Made by a program: the position numbers and the translations under genes. This document shows positions 22,611 through 34,260 of a stretch of 64,000 bases of DNA, piece after piece. A model generated the notes under the pieces. That model made no database searches and was not told the DNA's origin. It worked only from the letters and a program-made list of their open reading frames with translations. This stretch comes from Pyrenula massariospora. Taxonomy: Eukaryota > Ascomycota > Eurotiomycetes > Pyrenulales > Pyrenulaceae. The DNA lies in assembly GCA_021030905.1 (NCBI GenBank), contig JAGFMI010000020.1:434001-498000 (forward strand), given 5' to 3'. How positions within the stretch are numbered: position 1 is the stretch's first letter; each line of letters starts with the position of its first letter.

Positions 22611-23996
22611 TATCTCAATATTGTAAGGAAGCTTGTAAGGAAGCTGTAGTCGGGGTTTCTCGTGGAACGAGAGGCAGAGCGGGAGAGAAAGAATTATTTG
22701 TCCAGCAATTAGGTGAGATAATGGAATCAAACAAAACGATTTCTGCTACCAGCGCCGCAGTAAATAAGGACGAATTGAGATGAGTTGCAGCAACGCGGTG
22801 GAGGGTGCATACCGGCTGCGCCACCATTTTGCAGTCCAGGCGCCATCGACTTTAGACACATAGGGCTGGAGGAAGTGGCGGTCTGCGATGAGACTGTTAG
22901 CGGACGATCGTATGTTAAGATTGGTTGGATGAATGAGATGGAAGACATCTAACCCCTGTACTGCAGTTCATGGGGCCTCGTGCACCGACAAGTCCGCCCA
23001 GCGTTCCGAGCAGACCGTGGAGCTAGTCAGGAGCCTCAAGGATTGGGGCCATATACGGACTCCATGGTATGACTGCATGGCATACATGCATATTACGTGT
23101 ACACTAGTGCTCGGGACATCGTGAAGTGTAGCCGGCTGTGCCTCATAAAGTCAGGCAAATTTAATGAGTGTAAAGTCGCATATGTCCAGTAGACTCTCAT
23201 TACCCCTCGGTGTGAGGAAGGAAGGGTTGACGTAATGCCAAGAGGCACAGCTCTAAAGCCTTTGAGAGGTCTCTGTACATTAGACCTAGTCAACCAAGCA
23301 CGTATACATCAATCAATAGAGAGAAGCCCTTTCAAGCCTATTAGGAGCTATATCCTAACACTCGGCCAGAAACACTCCCAATTACGACCCACTATGTTCT
23401 GGGCAAGTGCATACAGAAAGTTTGGGATATTCTATCGGCCTCCAGCATACAGAAAACTTCAGTGCATGGGACACGCTCACGTCAATGTGTCCCTTGGTAT
23501 GCCGGGTTTGCCTCGTGCGTATTTGGGCTACGCACGATCGAGGGTTTGGTACACAGCATGTAAGAACCTAAGATATCGGCATCGATGCAACCTCCGCAAG
23601 GCTGGAGAGATACCCTGGCACTATAATCACACTCCTATAGGTGCGGCGCAGCCACCAATCCAGGCGGAGACTGTACAAACGTAGTGTAGAGGATCTCGGG
23701 CTCATGTGCGGCATGAGAGCTGCGCCACTGAAATGTTTCGCTCAACGCAATCAGGATACATACTGTACCAGGCGACGAACTAATACAAGGAACAGAAAGC
23801 GGTCTTCAAACCCTTGTAGTATTGTAAAAATAAGCAACGAAAAAACCTACACTAATTCAGTTACAGCCTAACGCCAGTTTCAAGGACAGTTAAATACCCA
23901 CCATGGCAGGCAGATCATTTCAAAAGAGCCTGTCTTTGGAGCACAGGCGAAGATCCGCTTGTATGACCACAAAGTCTTTTGATCGAAGTGAACAGA
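22611..23996. other. Divergent intergenic region, no gene supported
   Basis: About 1.4 kb between the divergent receptor and P450 genes. Open frames up to 149 codons exist but lack ATG starts or recognisable motifs. Probably the promoter of both genes plus old sequence. Confidence 0.4.
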
Positions 23997-26115
23997 ATGC
24001 TTCTGCTCGCCTCAGGCAAAGCTAGCATAGCAGCTCTCTTAGTTGGTAGCGTTACCTTTTTTCTGATCCCTTTATTTACATCTTGGAAGGGATATAGAGT
24101 GGTGAGACGAATAAATATGATGTCGTGGCAGTTCCTGATGCGGCCAGATCAAGCTTTCTACCTTGCTTGCTCCAATCTCAATTGCGAAGAAACGCGCCAA
24201 AGCATGGCTTTTTCTCATTGATGGACCCCGTATTATTCAAGACGGATATGACAAGGTATGCTCTGCTTTCAAGAAATCACATGTGGATTGCCTGATCTAG
24301 ATTGCAGGCCAAAGGACAGCATTACGAAATTCTCGTTCCGGACAATCGCTATGTCTTTGTATCTTCGGGAAAGGGTATCAAAGAGATCGATGCAGCGCCA
24401 GACACAATCTTATCCTTGCAAGCGGCGGCGAAGCAGGTATAGACACCATTTCTTACGAGGAAAACACCAATGTTAAGGCCATCAGATGCTCCAACCAAGA
24501 TACACAATGCACAACTTCAACTGGTTCGACCAAAGAGGAGCTGAGGGCATGCCGCTTGTCAAAACGCTTCGTACCCTCCTTACCAACAACATACCGGAAA
24601 TTTTGCCAGAGCTCCGAATAGCCATTTCGGGATTATTTGATCGCTTGCACGACTTGCATCCGGTCGTCGATGGTATGAGTGTTGTATGTGCTCATCAAGC
24701 TCGCTGCTAATAACCCATAAAGGCGTCAGATTATCTCCACTGTACTCGATGATAATAGAAGCAGTCGCCTATGCCAATGCGCGAGCATTTTTTGGAACAG
24801 ACCTAGGTAAGCTAGTTCATAATTCCGTTCCCTTCAGAGGTGAGCATAACAATGGAAAATAGTGCACGACAAAGACTTCTTAAAGAATGCAATGGCCTTC
24901 ATTGAAAACACCCTTTTCATTGCCGAAATATTGCGCTTATCGCCAAGCTGTATCGCTCCGTGAGTGACTTAGTAGAAATTCTAGGCAGTCATCTTCTGAA
25001 ATTGGCCACATAGCACAATTGGAAAGTTCCTCGCAAACAGGTACAAATCTCACAGAGTAATCCATGACGCCTTGGTACTAGAGGTTGAGCATCGATTTGA
25101 AGCAAGATTCCAGCAAAAGTTGGGACATCAATCTACTAAACATGTTAGGGTTCCTTCTTTTGAAAGCATCGGCAAACGCTGATAAATTGACAGAAAGATT
25201 GCATTCAGTGGGTGATAGAAACTTCACCAAGGAAAAATCCTTGGTCAGCCGAGAGATTCGTTCACGAATTGATGGCGCTCTAGTTCGGATCAGTTCACGT
25301 GCTGTCAACGGTATGAGCATTCCAGTATCCGAACAGCAAACGAGTTCTCTACCGACCTTGCTCACTTACGCCTCATCAGACCATATGCTTTGCGGTGCAT
25401 GACCTCTGTTCACACTCAAATTACATTGAGCCACTTCGAATGGAATTGGAAAGTCCGCAATGGGCCACCTTTGAAAAGGTCGGAAAGGGCCTGCCGCTGC
25501 TTGACAGCTTCATCAAAGAATCTGCCCGTACAACTCCGGTTGAGTCAAGTAAGTTGCCCACTGATGGCATTCTGCAATATTGCATGCGCTCCGGCTATTG
25601 CTTACTGTAAACTCTCAGTGAGCAGCCGCCGCCAGGCTCTGCAGCCATTTGTCTTGTCAGACGGAACTAGAGTGAACATTGGAGAATGGGTCTGTACGCC
25701 TCTTCGAGCTTTGATGCGCGATCCGGCCAACTTCGCAAGACCACTTGAGTTCCATGGCTTTCGCTTTGTTGAGCCAGGTCAACTTGCTTCTTTCCACTCT
25801 CGCAATTTTTATATTCCGCAGCCGGGGAAACCCTCCCAACTTACCGATCTATCTGACTGGCAAGCTTGGGGTACTGGGCGCATGGCATGGTAAGAATCAG
25901 TCCCTTGCATCCCCTAGATAATTCTCAATGACTTGAGTAAGCGACGAGACAGTCCTGGAAGATTCTACGCCGCAGCCTTGATGAAGACGATACTCGGTCT
26001 ACTTATTACCAAATACGACTTCGAGCTTTCGCATCCAGAGAAATCGAGATGGGTTTCTTGGCGTTCATTCATATACCCAAGACAAAGCACAACAGTCGTT
26101 TTCCGTCCTCGCTGA
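23997..26115 (+). pseudogene. Cytochrome P450 gene with one internal nonsense codon
   Basis: Eleven exons (23997-24101, 24148-24255, 24308-24436, 24486-24672, 24723-24806, 24863-24959, 25014-25143, 25194-25310, 25380-25548, 25619-25889, 25953-26115) join in phase to 519 codons. An N-terminal anchor, FLIDGPRIIQDGYDK, RYTMHNFNWFDQRG, the K-helix KESAR, and the haem loop WGTGRMACPGRFY (Cys466, split by the last intron) are all present, as in one large fungal P450 family. The exception is codon 310 (25281-25283), which reads TAG between ELMAL and FGSVH, where I expect tryptophan from the family pattern. All ten introns still have usable splice sites, so the lesion looks recent, or it could be a sequencing error. 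Translation as given would lose the haem domain. Confidence 0.8.
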
Positions 26116-26643
26116 GTGCTGTATCGTGATCGTTTCGGGGATCGGGGAGGAGGACGAGGGAAGAGGCGAGGAAAATTGAGGAGGTGGAATTCGTAAGACA
26201 TTTTTGGCTTACTGAAATCTGAAATACCCAAAATACAGGAATCAGTACACTAGCGCGTATTTTTTGAGCCAGGTATCAGTCGCCTTGGCAGCGAAGGGCA
26301 GCCTCGCAGCTGTGTGCTCATATGCACCCTTCGCAGACCCCATGCGTCAAACTCGCATGACTCCAGCCCAATAGCCTTGCTTAATTGCGAGCGTGACCTA
26401 CACTGCATCAAATGTTCTCAGACTAAAACCTTCATAACCTCCATAAGCCCTCAATCCTGCGTCTTCGTGCACAACAATCCGACACATTTCATAGGGTAAG
26501 ATCGCTACCTCACCTCAATTCTAGCGGACGACTCTTCCCTCCCCAAGCCACGAAACTTCATAAACGCAAACTTGCCGTCCGTCCTAATCCCCAGAAAACA
26601 CTGCCGAAGCCAACCATCATTCGACCAAACAACTCCGCAGAAA
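26116..26643. other. Intergenic, no gene supported
   Basis: Short region between the P450 relic and the small membrane protein gene on the same strand. It holds the latter's promoter and leader; nothing else was recognised. Confidence 0.5.
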
Positions 26644-27030
26644 ATGTTCGCCAGCTTTACCCCTTGGCATTTGCCCTCCCTCTTCGTCGCCACGGTCACG
26701 ACCTTCGGAGGGCTCATGCCCTTCTTCAACGCCGAGCACGCAATCCGGGAGTTCGGTCTCCCGCCGCGCATTGCCGCTTCCCCGCCGGCCCAGTCGATCA
26801 TGGTCATCAGCTCCGCTCGCATCACCGCCATCGGACTTGCCATCTTCACGTTCTACGCGCAGGAGAAGTTCGCCGCCGTCGACACCGTCCTGCTCACGCT
26901 GGGATATGTGGGCTTGGTGGACGGGTACGTGTGTTGGCGCGAAGGCGTGCCGAACAAGGCGGCCACGCGTGCCGGGTCGGGGCTATTCTTTGCGGCGTGG
27001 GGCTGGTTTGGTATGACAGCCAGGAAGTAG
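26644..27030 (+). CDS. Small membrane protein, DUF4267-like
   Basis: Single-exon ORF of 128 residues starting at AAAATGTTC. Four hydrophobic segments alternate with short loops: LFVATVTTFGGLMPFF, then after ISSARITAIGLAIFTFYA a third around TVLLTLGYVGLVDGY and a fourth AGSGLFFAAWGWFGM. The R-x-x-x-IG arrangement in helix 2 and the VDGYVCWREG loop match the fungal DUF4267 pattern as I know it. Function is unknown. The protein ends with TARK. No partner genes are adjacent. Confidence 0.7.
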   Translation: MFASFTPWHLPSLFVATVTTFGGLMPFFNAEHAIREFGLPPRIAASPPAQSIMVISSARITAIGLAIFTFYAQEKFAAVDTVLLTLGYVGLVDGYVCWREGVPNKAATRAGSGLFFAAWGWFGMTARK

Positions 27031-28734
27031 GCTGGTTTTCTGGCTGGGCGAAAAAATTGCCCCCGCCGATCCGGAGCCTGCAGCAGAAGAAGGCTTCGTG
27101 TCGCTGTTCTTGCTCAACTGGCTGGATGAACTTCCTGGAAAGCTTAGCGACCCCGTAAGTTGCTTACGAAAGAGGACGTTGCTTTCAGTTTGGACTTTGG
27201 TTTTGGCTGGCCTTCTGTTATACAGGATCTCGACGAGGTAAGCCATCCCTAGTAAAATGGACAGCGGCGTGAGGACATGGATCCCTCCTGACAGCTCGAC
27301 AATTTGACCTTCAGGATTGGGAAGCTTCACAGCCTGGCACAAATTCGGTCATTGAAATATACAATTCCTCGTGGCGATGATCTAAAAACGCAAAATAGTA
27401 TGTAATCTACGCCCAGGTATATGTAGATCTAGTACCAAAGGTAGGCACAGAAGCAATAATACTCAGTTTAAGGAGTAGACTTTGGGAATACGAGGCAACC
27501 ACTAAGCGGATTTTTGTCTCAAAAAGACATTCGTCAGGGCTATAATATAGAGAGAATTCATAACTCAAGTAGTTTCAAATAGTAGTACCCTCCCTGAATT
27601 TTTGAAATAAGTCTTCCAGGCTAGGTCCAAGGAGTTCCAACACCATGGCACGATATTCGCCTTCCCGCCCAAACAAATACATAGCCGGTAGTACACCAAC
27701 ACCTCCAGCCAAGGTTTAGTATACCTCCGCCTCCCCTCGAAGAACAGATGGTTTAATTCATTCATGTTTCAGCTTTCGAAATTGAGATGCTTGGCCATCA
27801 AACGTTCGCCCCTCGAGCAGAGCTCACCCCCTGGCGCCGAGATAGAGGGAGAATGCACTAATCATCAAGGTTGAAAGTCGAGAGCATCACAGCATCCTGC
27901 TCAGTCTGTCCGTCTCATAGGCAAAGTCAAAACTCTGGAATGCGATGATAAGTAGATACCCGGCTGTTCAGCCTTATGATATTTATCTTTTCAACCCTAT
28001 CAAAGCTCTAGAGATGCATATGTGGCGCAATCAGGAGGTGCAATAATGGTTGGATGGCATGTGTAATTGGGCATTTGTAACTGCTGCCAGCTAATGCAAT
28101 CATTAACATATCGTACATCTAACAGGGTATCCTGTGGCTATAACTGCATCACATTCGTCCAAGCTGCAGAAAATTGCGTACAGACCGGGCCTGAAGATCT
28201 GAACGTCAGAATAGGAAACAGGCGAGATGCCTCTGCCCCAAATTTCGTCCCAGAGGATATTTGTAGAGCAATGTGGGTTTTTTCTCCATCTACTGGAGCA
28301 CAGTGTCAGACTTCTGAAGCCAATGGAATCGCCCTGAACAGAGGAGAAGAAAGCATGTTTTCTTCCGTGTGTATAGCTTTGTTTTTGTATTGTATCTGTG
28401 GATGAAAAGGCCTTGAACCATCCTCTGACGTTGGTCTCCCGCCAAGGCTCACGGGAATGTAGAGCCAGAAGATTCCTGCAAAAGCGCTTAGTGGTTCTAC
28501 GAAGTTGACCCGACGGGCTGCAGCGATTGCATCAAGAAGGTGTCATCGGATATGATGACTTGCTAGCTTCAACCGGCAGATTTAGCTAAGTAGGAATGTG
28601 AGTGTCAAACCATGTTATAAAAACGATATACATATTGAATAAGAATGTCAATTCACACCATACCAATAGCGTAGTCACGGAATACCATCACTCTACAATT
28701 CTCAATATCAAATATCAATCCGTAGAAGCACAGA
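27031..28734. other. Gene-poor stretch, no gene supported
   Basis: About 1.7 kb, AT-richer than the neighbouring genes. A minus-strand open frame (27342-26983) overlaps the end of the DUF4267 gene but begins at TTG and has no recognised motif. Nothing else stands out. Confidence 0.45.
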
Positions 28735-29682
28735 TTAGCGGAAATGCTCAAAATCGACTAACGTCGCAGCAGCCCGCGCTTCAGCTTCTGCCGGGTCGTC
28801 AAAGCCACCCTCCCCTCCCTCGTCCATTTCTGAAGGATTGTCCACGAGGTCGAAGAACGGGGTTTCAGTCTCGAAGTCATTGTGGGTAGGAGATTCCGCC
28901 GTGACTTCGTTGCCAACATCTGTGTCTAGATTTGAGGAGGTAGAAGGTTTGCCCTTTAGGTTTTTGTTCGACGGTTCTTCACTATTGACCGTCCGTTGCC
29001 TTTTTGCTCTTGACTCTTCACTGACATCCTCTGCTTTCTCGCTCATCTCGCGAAGCACCTCATCCGGGTCTTTCCAGGCTAGCTCCTCCATCAACTTTGC
29101 GTCTTCCCAGATTTCGCGGCCCAGGCCGCCATCGCCATCGCCAGTCGAAACTTGTATGCCCCTGCTTTCGAGTGCGGACACAAGCCGACCTCTATCTTGG
29201 AGTAGGGAGTGTACAAAGCGGAGGGTCTGTGCAAGGATCTGGTCTTCCGAGCGGTCCGAGTCAAGGGCATCCGGGACAAGGCGAGACAGTCGGAGCCGCT
29301 CAAGTTCGATCTCTTTGCGACGTTTTTCTTCCGAGGTATTGTGGCGCTTGGAGCGTTCACTCGACGGTAGGCGAGTGACTGACGTTTGGTTTGCAGGTGG
29401 GGAGGTCTGGGTGGCAGAGGGGAGCTTGCGGCCGCGAGGAGGATTCGTATTTGTCGTGTTGATCGGAGGAGGGTTTTTAATTTTGCGCTTCTGTCCACGT
29501 GGGGCAGTGGAGGGATCAGGGGAGGAGAGAGTTGGTGGCGGTGTTGGATATTGAGTTGAAGAGCTATTCGATGAGGTAGCTGGTTGTTGAGGTTCCTTGG
29601 GCCGGTTCTTCAGGAAGGCAACGCGGGAGAGGGAAGGGTTGTTGGGAGATGTTGGAGAGGTTGCTGCGGCATTGGAGGGCAT
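28735..29682 (-). CDS. bHLH transcription factor
   Basis: Single-exon ORF of 315 residues. A Ser/Pro/Thr-rich N-terminus (1-108) with a basic patch PRGQKRKIKN precedes a helix-loop-helix domain at about 109-167. The basic region SKRHNTSEEKRRKEIE keeps His114, Glu118 and Arg122, the H-x3-E-x3-R set that class B bHLH factors use to read E-boxes (CACGTG-type). The loop carries PDALDSDRSEDQ and helix 2 ILAQTLRFVHSLLQDR. The C-terminal half is acidic and probably disordered. It should bind DNA as a dimer in the nucleus. Targets are unknown, and the nearby secreted-peptide and UstYa genes are one possibility only because of position. The ATG is unambiguous. Confidence 0.9.
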   Translation of the reverse strand: MPSNAAATSPTSPNNPSLSRVAFLKNRPKEPQQPATSSNSSSTQYPTPPPTLSSPDPSTAPRGQKRKIKNPPPINTTNTNPPRGRKLPSATQTSPPANQTSVTRLPSSERSKRHNTSEEKRRKEIELERLRLSRLVPDALDSDRSEDQILAQTLRFVHSLLQDRGRLVSALESRGIQVSTGDGDGGLGREIWEDAKLMEELAWKDPDEVLREMSEKAEDVSEESRAKRQRTVNSEEPSNKNLKGKPSTSSNLDTDVGNEVTAESPTHNDFETETPFFDLVDNPSEMDEGGEGGFDDPAEAEARAAATLVDFEHFR

Positions 29683-30790
29683 TATGTGATTTATCTACTA
29701 CTGTATGAGCATATTCCTGTCATGAACATGTGAGAAGCGAGACAAACCTTGGTTCACCTTGGGTGGTGTTTGTGGAGAGATCTGCTATAGTGGAGTGAGA
29801 TGGAAAGCATGAGTGAGGGCGTTCTTGTTCTGAAAGGCTGAAGAGGCTGGTAATCGTAGGGCAAGCCGCGGCGCATTCGTCCATAGCATCAGAGGTATAG
29901 AAGATAGTTCCCCATCATATGACAAGGCTGACCGTGAATGATCCGCGTTGTGCAAATGCCCGAAGGCTTGGACGGTGTGTCTCCCGTCAGCTCCGAGGTT
30001 TGGCTTTTGCGGGGGTGGAGGATTTGAGAAGAAGCTGATTGGTTCAGCGATTACGGTGGGTCCTCAACGCCTTTTCACATGTCGATAGCGAGGATAAAGT
30101 TGAAGAACAACGCGCATCTGAAGAAGTGTACCTCCTGGATAGTCGCTATCAGATAACACCGAGCACCAATTTTGAATACATGATAGCAATAGGACGCCGC
30201 AACCACACAAGGAAACTTCGTATTCGGTGATAGGGATTCCCACAAGTGACCCGCTTCTAGGGAATAAAACAATTATCCATGTACCATCTATATAAATTAA
30301 TGAGATTCGGATAAAGAATGCAGGGAATTAAAACAGCCCGATACTTCTCATGACCACCTACACTCCTGCGAGCCTCGACAGGAGACCGACGTATCATCCT
30401 TCCACATTTAGTATTGTGGATTCGTTAGCTGTCCGCCACCGTCCGCCTAAAGTCGACGCCATCAATAACAAGAGATCATTTCATCATTGACCTTAAAAAG
30501 CTCTTGAGGCAAGGCCAGAGGTTCAGAGACGCCGCGCACGAGTATCACCGAGGGCTGACTGATTCCTGCAAAATTTCTACGTACTGCGACTCTTTTAAGT
30601 CGTTTGCAGTTTCAACCTCGAAGAATGTTCGCGTTCCTGAGAAGCAAAGATCCTCGACACACAGTCCGGACTTTACCGGCTCGATCTACAATCTACTTAA
30701 AGATGTGCCACACATCTTGTAGTATATATCCCGCTGATGACTTAGCCGCTTCAAATCGGCCTGACGCCGGCTGAGTTACTATCACAACCA
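29683..30790. other. Intergenic with one copy of a dispersed repeat
   Basis: About 1.1 kb. It includes the bHLH promoter and the repeat copy at 30280-30340 described separately. Short open frames have no recognised motifs. Confidence 0.45.
30280..30340 (+). repeat. Dispersed 61-bp repeat, copy 1
   Basis: Ungapped alignment with 34261-34321 shows five differences in 61 positions. In four of the five, this copy has T or A where the other has C or G, the direction expected for C-to-T decay. Weaker similarity continues about 30 bp further on the 3' side, so the conserved block is the core of a longer eroded element. Confidence 0.75.
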
Positions 30791-30973
30791 ATGTCGTTGA
30801 AGGACTTAGTTCCGAGAAAGCTGATCTATTTGCCCATGTCTATCATCCTAAGTTTCCCTGCGTATGCTATTTGCGGCTGGATTCAGGCTCCGAATCTCTT
30901 CGTTGTACTTGTCGCTTCTATGCTTCCTGTCGCTATCTGCTCGGTGTTTATGTTCCTCGAGAGCATCAGCTAG
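30791..30973 (+). CDS. Possible small two-helix membrane protein
   Basis: A 60-residue ORF with a true ATG (context CAACCAATGTCG). A short basic start, MSLKDLVPRK, is followed by two hydrophobic stretches, IYLPMSIILSFPAYAICGW and LFVVLVASMLPVAICSVFMF, with an NxF turn between them. Length and layout resemble small proteolipids, but I do not recognise a family. There are no introns and no supporting neighbours. It may be chance. Confidence 0.3.
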   Translation: MSLKDLVPRKLIYLPMSIILSFPAYAICGWIQAPNLFVVLVASMLPVAICSVFMFLESIS

Positions 30974-31866
30974 ATGGCTTGGCCTGTCTCGTCGGTGACC
31001 TTTATCTGAAGATGAGGGCCTGAGAAGCTCTGGAAAGTCGCCGTGTCTGCAGTTATACCGACGTATTCTTTGGCATTTTTTGAAGATACTCTCAGCAATA
31101 GGAATGATGCGCCTTGTCCAAGTATCTTCGACAGTAGTACTCAAAGAGCCTGTGACCGTTAGAAAACGGCCAGGATAGTCTACATTGACTATCTTACCCG
31201 CATTGATTCCATGAGATATTGACTGAGTTTTTGTAAAAAGCCGCAACAGACTGTCAAAGATATTGACGGTAAATCCAGCCAACACTTGGTATGTTTGCGA
31301 GGAAACCTCATGCTATGAACAAACTCCATAGGTTCCAAAGACACAGTGTTGACTACGAATACTTAGAAACCTCTTTTCGACACCATTTCGATGCGACAAT
31401 AGAATCACAGCAGACACATGTAATGTTATATTCTGTTGAAATGGTACAATTCTACCGAAAGAATAAAAAGTCCAATCGAAACATCCTGAGCATATACTAT
31501 ATTAATGAGCGTTCCTAGCAACGAAATTCTAGCTTCATCGGAGATTTCAAACAGTGCCGAATTCTTGAAATGTCACCGTGATTTCCCATTACCGCTTCTT
31601 GCGTGTCCAGGATATCCACGTCATATCACATCTAACAAAACCAAACCACCAATTTACAAACCAAATTCATCCAAATCCTGTTTCCGTCTTCGTCTTGAGT
31701 CGATACTAAAACAGGAATGTGATTCAAATCCATCCCGTCCCGTCATGACACGAACAAGACTCGAGATCCTAACCAAAGTCATTAGCCCGATGTCGTGCCA
31801 AAACAAAGCACACCTTTTGTGGCGCCAGAGAGAAATACCAATAATTTCGAATAGGACATGAAGATT
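30974..31866. other. Intergenic, no gene supported
   Basis: About 0.9 kb. A 145-codon minus-strand open frame (31285-30848) begins at GTG and lacks motifs, and it overlaps the small membrane ORF. The region is AT-rich near 31400-31520. Confidence 0.4.
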
Positions 31867-32043
31867 CTAGTCCTTGTTGCTGCCACAATAGCCCGTCTTG
31901 GCGCCTGAACCACAGTAGACGGCTTCTTTAGGGTCGACATCGACAGGCGCAGCTGCAGGTACAGGTGCAGGTGTCGGCGCGCCAACAACGGACCCGATGA
32001 GGAAGGAGGCGAGAAGCCCGAGGAGGATCTTGGTAGAGAGCAT
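31867..32043 (-). CDS. 58-residue secreted peptide with paired YCGS motifs
   Basis: Single-exon ORF with a true ATG at 32043. A classical signal peptide (about 1-22, KILLGLLASFLIGSVVGA) precedes a Pro/Ala/Val spacer (PTPAPVPAAAPV), an acidic VDVDPKEA, and a C-terminal core with two near-identical motifs: YCGS at 43-46 and YCGS at 52-55, cysteines 44 and 53. Two cysteines could form one disulphide enclosing GSGAKTGY. There is no KR site. A TATATAAA box lies about 130 bp upstream. The gene is divergent from the UstYa-family gene 0.98 kb away. It could be a small effector or a peptide substrate of that enzyme; both are inference and no family is recognised. Confidence 0.65.
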   Translation of the reverse strand: MLSTKILLGLLASFLIGSVVGAPTPAPVPAAAPVDVDPKEAVYCGSGAKTGYCGSNKD

Positions 32044-33024
32044 TATAATTTGTGATATTTCAAACGGTTAAAAAATTATTTAGACGTAGTAAGGGTAAAA
32101 TGAGTCTGCTAGGTTGTTTGCTGATAGTAAAAGGCTGAGAAAACCGGATCATCAGTGGGTGAAAGGGTTCCTTTATATACCAAAATCATGATATGTCCCC
32201 GATACATCTGCGCTCTGTGTCCAAGCCTTCATATGTCTTGAATCAAGCACCTCCACTGTCGCTGTTCCTGTTTGTACTGTTGGATCCGTCCAATGCCCTT
32301 GGGTTCAGGAATTTTTCTAGTTTCGTATCCCTGACTACCGTTTTCGGGAATCTTACTCGCAGGAATACTGCTGACCCCACTTCGTATTTAGACCTTACCC
32401 CTGCATAAAATATGCCACTAGTCCTTCACCCACGGTAATCTCACTTGAGGCTGGCTGTCCCGCCGCCGCCGCGGCGTCGCCAAGACAACGTCTTCTTAAA
32501 GAAACAGATTGCTCGGAAGTCTTACATTGGCCCAGTCTCTATTGAACTTGACAGGTTTGTGGGATAATGCCTAAGTGCTTATCAATAGTATGAAGTCCAG
32601 CGGCGTAAGCTTCGTATTCTTCCTTATCCCATTAAACGACCGCACCGGTTGCTCAGTAGCTTCGTGTGGCCTAGAATTATGGTCGATGACAGGCAATCAA
32701 ATCAGGATCAGGATGTCCGAGGTCCACAATGGGGAACGCGAGGAGTAACCCGAGAAAATGTTACTCGAGCCCTGTAAAGACGCATCCCGGGTCCGTCGAG
32801 GCTGGCTGTCTCGATAATTGCATGGGGAGGCCCTTCAGCCCCTCCTCAACCAAATAACGATGAAGTCCGCAATATCACTGATATAGTTTTCCCATGTCAG
32901 AAAAGAGGTGTTCAATGGTTTTGGTCTATGATCGAAGCATCCATTTCCTTTTACATTTTTCTCAAGCAGGGTCTTCCACTTTCTTGCTTTACTTCACTTC
33001 GGCTTCATCGCAAGGCCTACAATA
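32044..33024. other. Shared divergent promoter region
   Basis: About 1 kb between the secreted peptide (-) and the UstYa-family gene (+). It holds the peptide gene's TATA box at 32172-32179. A 71-codon open frame starting at 32193 has no motif. Arrangement would allow co-regulation of the two genes. Confidence 0.5.
32172..32179 (-). promoter_or_regulatory. TATA box of the 58-residue peptide gene
   Basis: TATATAAA on the minus strand, about 130 bp before the ATG at 32043. The sequence and spacing suit a strongly induced gene; the role is inferred from position. Confidence 0.5.
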
Positions 33025-34104
33025 ATGTCTTTTAGTTGGAAAGGTAGATATAGTGCTATAGACAAAGAGGAAGCACATGCCGACGATGATGAAGCGGCGG
33101 ATTCCCTTCTACGCTCGAGATCATTCCACCAACGTTCAAACTCTACCTTACCAAGATGTCTGTCAATGTGGACGACATTAAATATACTAATGTTCCTGGT
33201 GTCGTTTTCTTTGTTCAGCTCCTGGTGGTATCAGACTCGCTGGGTTCACAACGCCGCGTATCGTCAGGTCTCTAGCCATAGTAAGTCAGAGCTATTCACA
33301 AAGCCTCCAATTTTTTTTTTTTTACATGAGATCTGATGTGTACTCCGCTTACTTCTTTCTACTAGCTCCTATCTTTGATCTTCTAGATCTCAATCCTTCG
33401 CTCACCAAGATAAATGGTACATTCAAAACACCAGCGAACCCTCCTTTTTCGCGGCAGATGCCCAATCCTGTCGCTGATGAGGTCTGGGATGAGATCCTCA
33501 TTGACCGTTTCATACCGATTTCGAGAGCCGAGATTCTGAAACTAGGCAAGGACCCGGCCGTATGTCATACCATGGCGAAAACCCCGCCCCTCCCACTTGT
33601 AGAGTTCTATTTTGTCTTCTACCCTTGAGACCTCTCATGACTGACTCTCAACCTTGTATTCAGACGGCTGTTCAGCTTCTCGACCGCGACTGGGGCCTCG
33701 GCGACGATGCTTATGTCGCGGGGCTGGACGTCTTCCACCAACTGCACTGCGTGGATTTCCTCCGAAGGACAGCGTACAGATCTTACTACAACGAAACTCC
33801 CGAGCTGCGGACAACGGGCAAGCCACGGATCGCCGAGCTCCACATCAACCATTGTGTGGATTTGCTGGTACAGCAGCTTCAGTGCAGCGGGAACCTGAAC
33901 CTGTTTACCATGCATTGGGTTGAAACAGAGATCTTTCCCTCCCCTGACTTCTCGATTCACCGGCAATGTCCAGACTTTCAGGCCGTGTGGGACTGGCGTA
34001 TGGAGAACACGCTTGATCCGCACCGATTTAAGGAGGTATTTGGGTCAGGTGTGAAGCCGGAGGGTATTCACCAGGCGCCAGATCTGTTTGCTCTGGACTA
34101 TTGA
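33025..34104 (+). CDS. UstYa-family (DUF3328) oxidase-like membrane protein
   Basis: Three exons (33025-33280, 33366-33559, 33664-34104) close in frame at 296 residues. A cytoplasmic N-terminus is followed by one membrane span (about 48-68). The lumenal part carries both family signatures: HQLHC (175-179) and HINHC (210-214), the paired HxxHC motifs thought to bind the metal. UstYa proteins catalyse oxidative cyclisation of peptide side chains in ustiloxin, phomopsin and related ribosomal peptide pathways, and chlorination or hydroxylation in others. A candidate small secreted peptide lies divergently 1 kb away. No flavin monooxygenase or peptidase partner is seen nearby, so pathway membership is unproven. 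Intron 1 has an uninterrupted run of T before its acceptor region. Confidence 0.88.
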
Positions 34105-34260
34105 AACATAGCATGTCGCGAATTTCTCGGTCGTTTTGCGGCTTTTTGCCTTCGGATAGACGTATTGTTAGTGGTACTACAAGTGCTGTTACTAATATCA
34201 AGAGACATTTTCAGATTGCGTTATAAATGTCGAGGGGGTTTTAATTGGTCTGCCTCGGTC

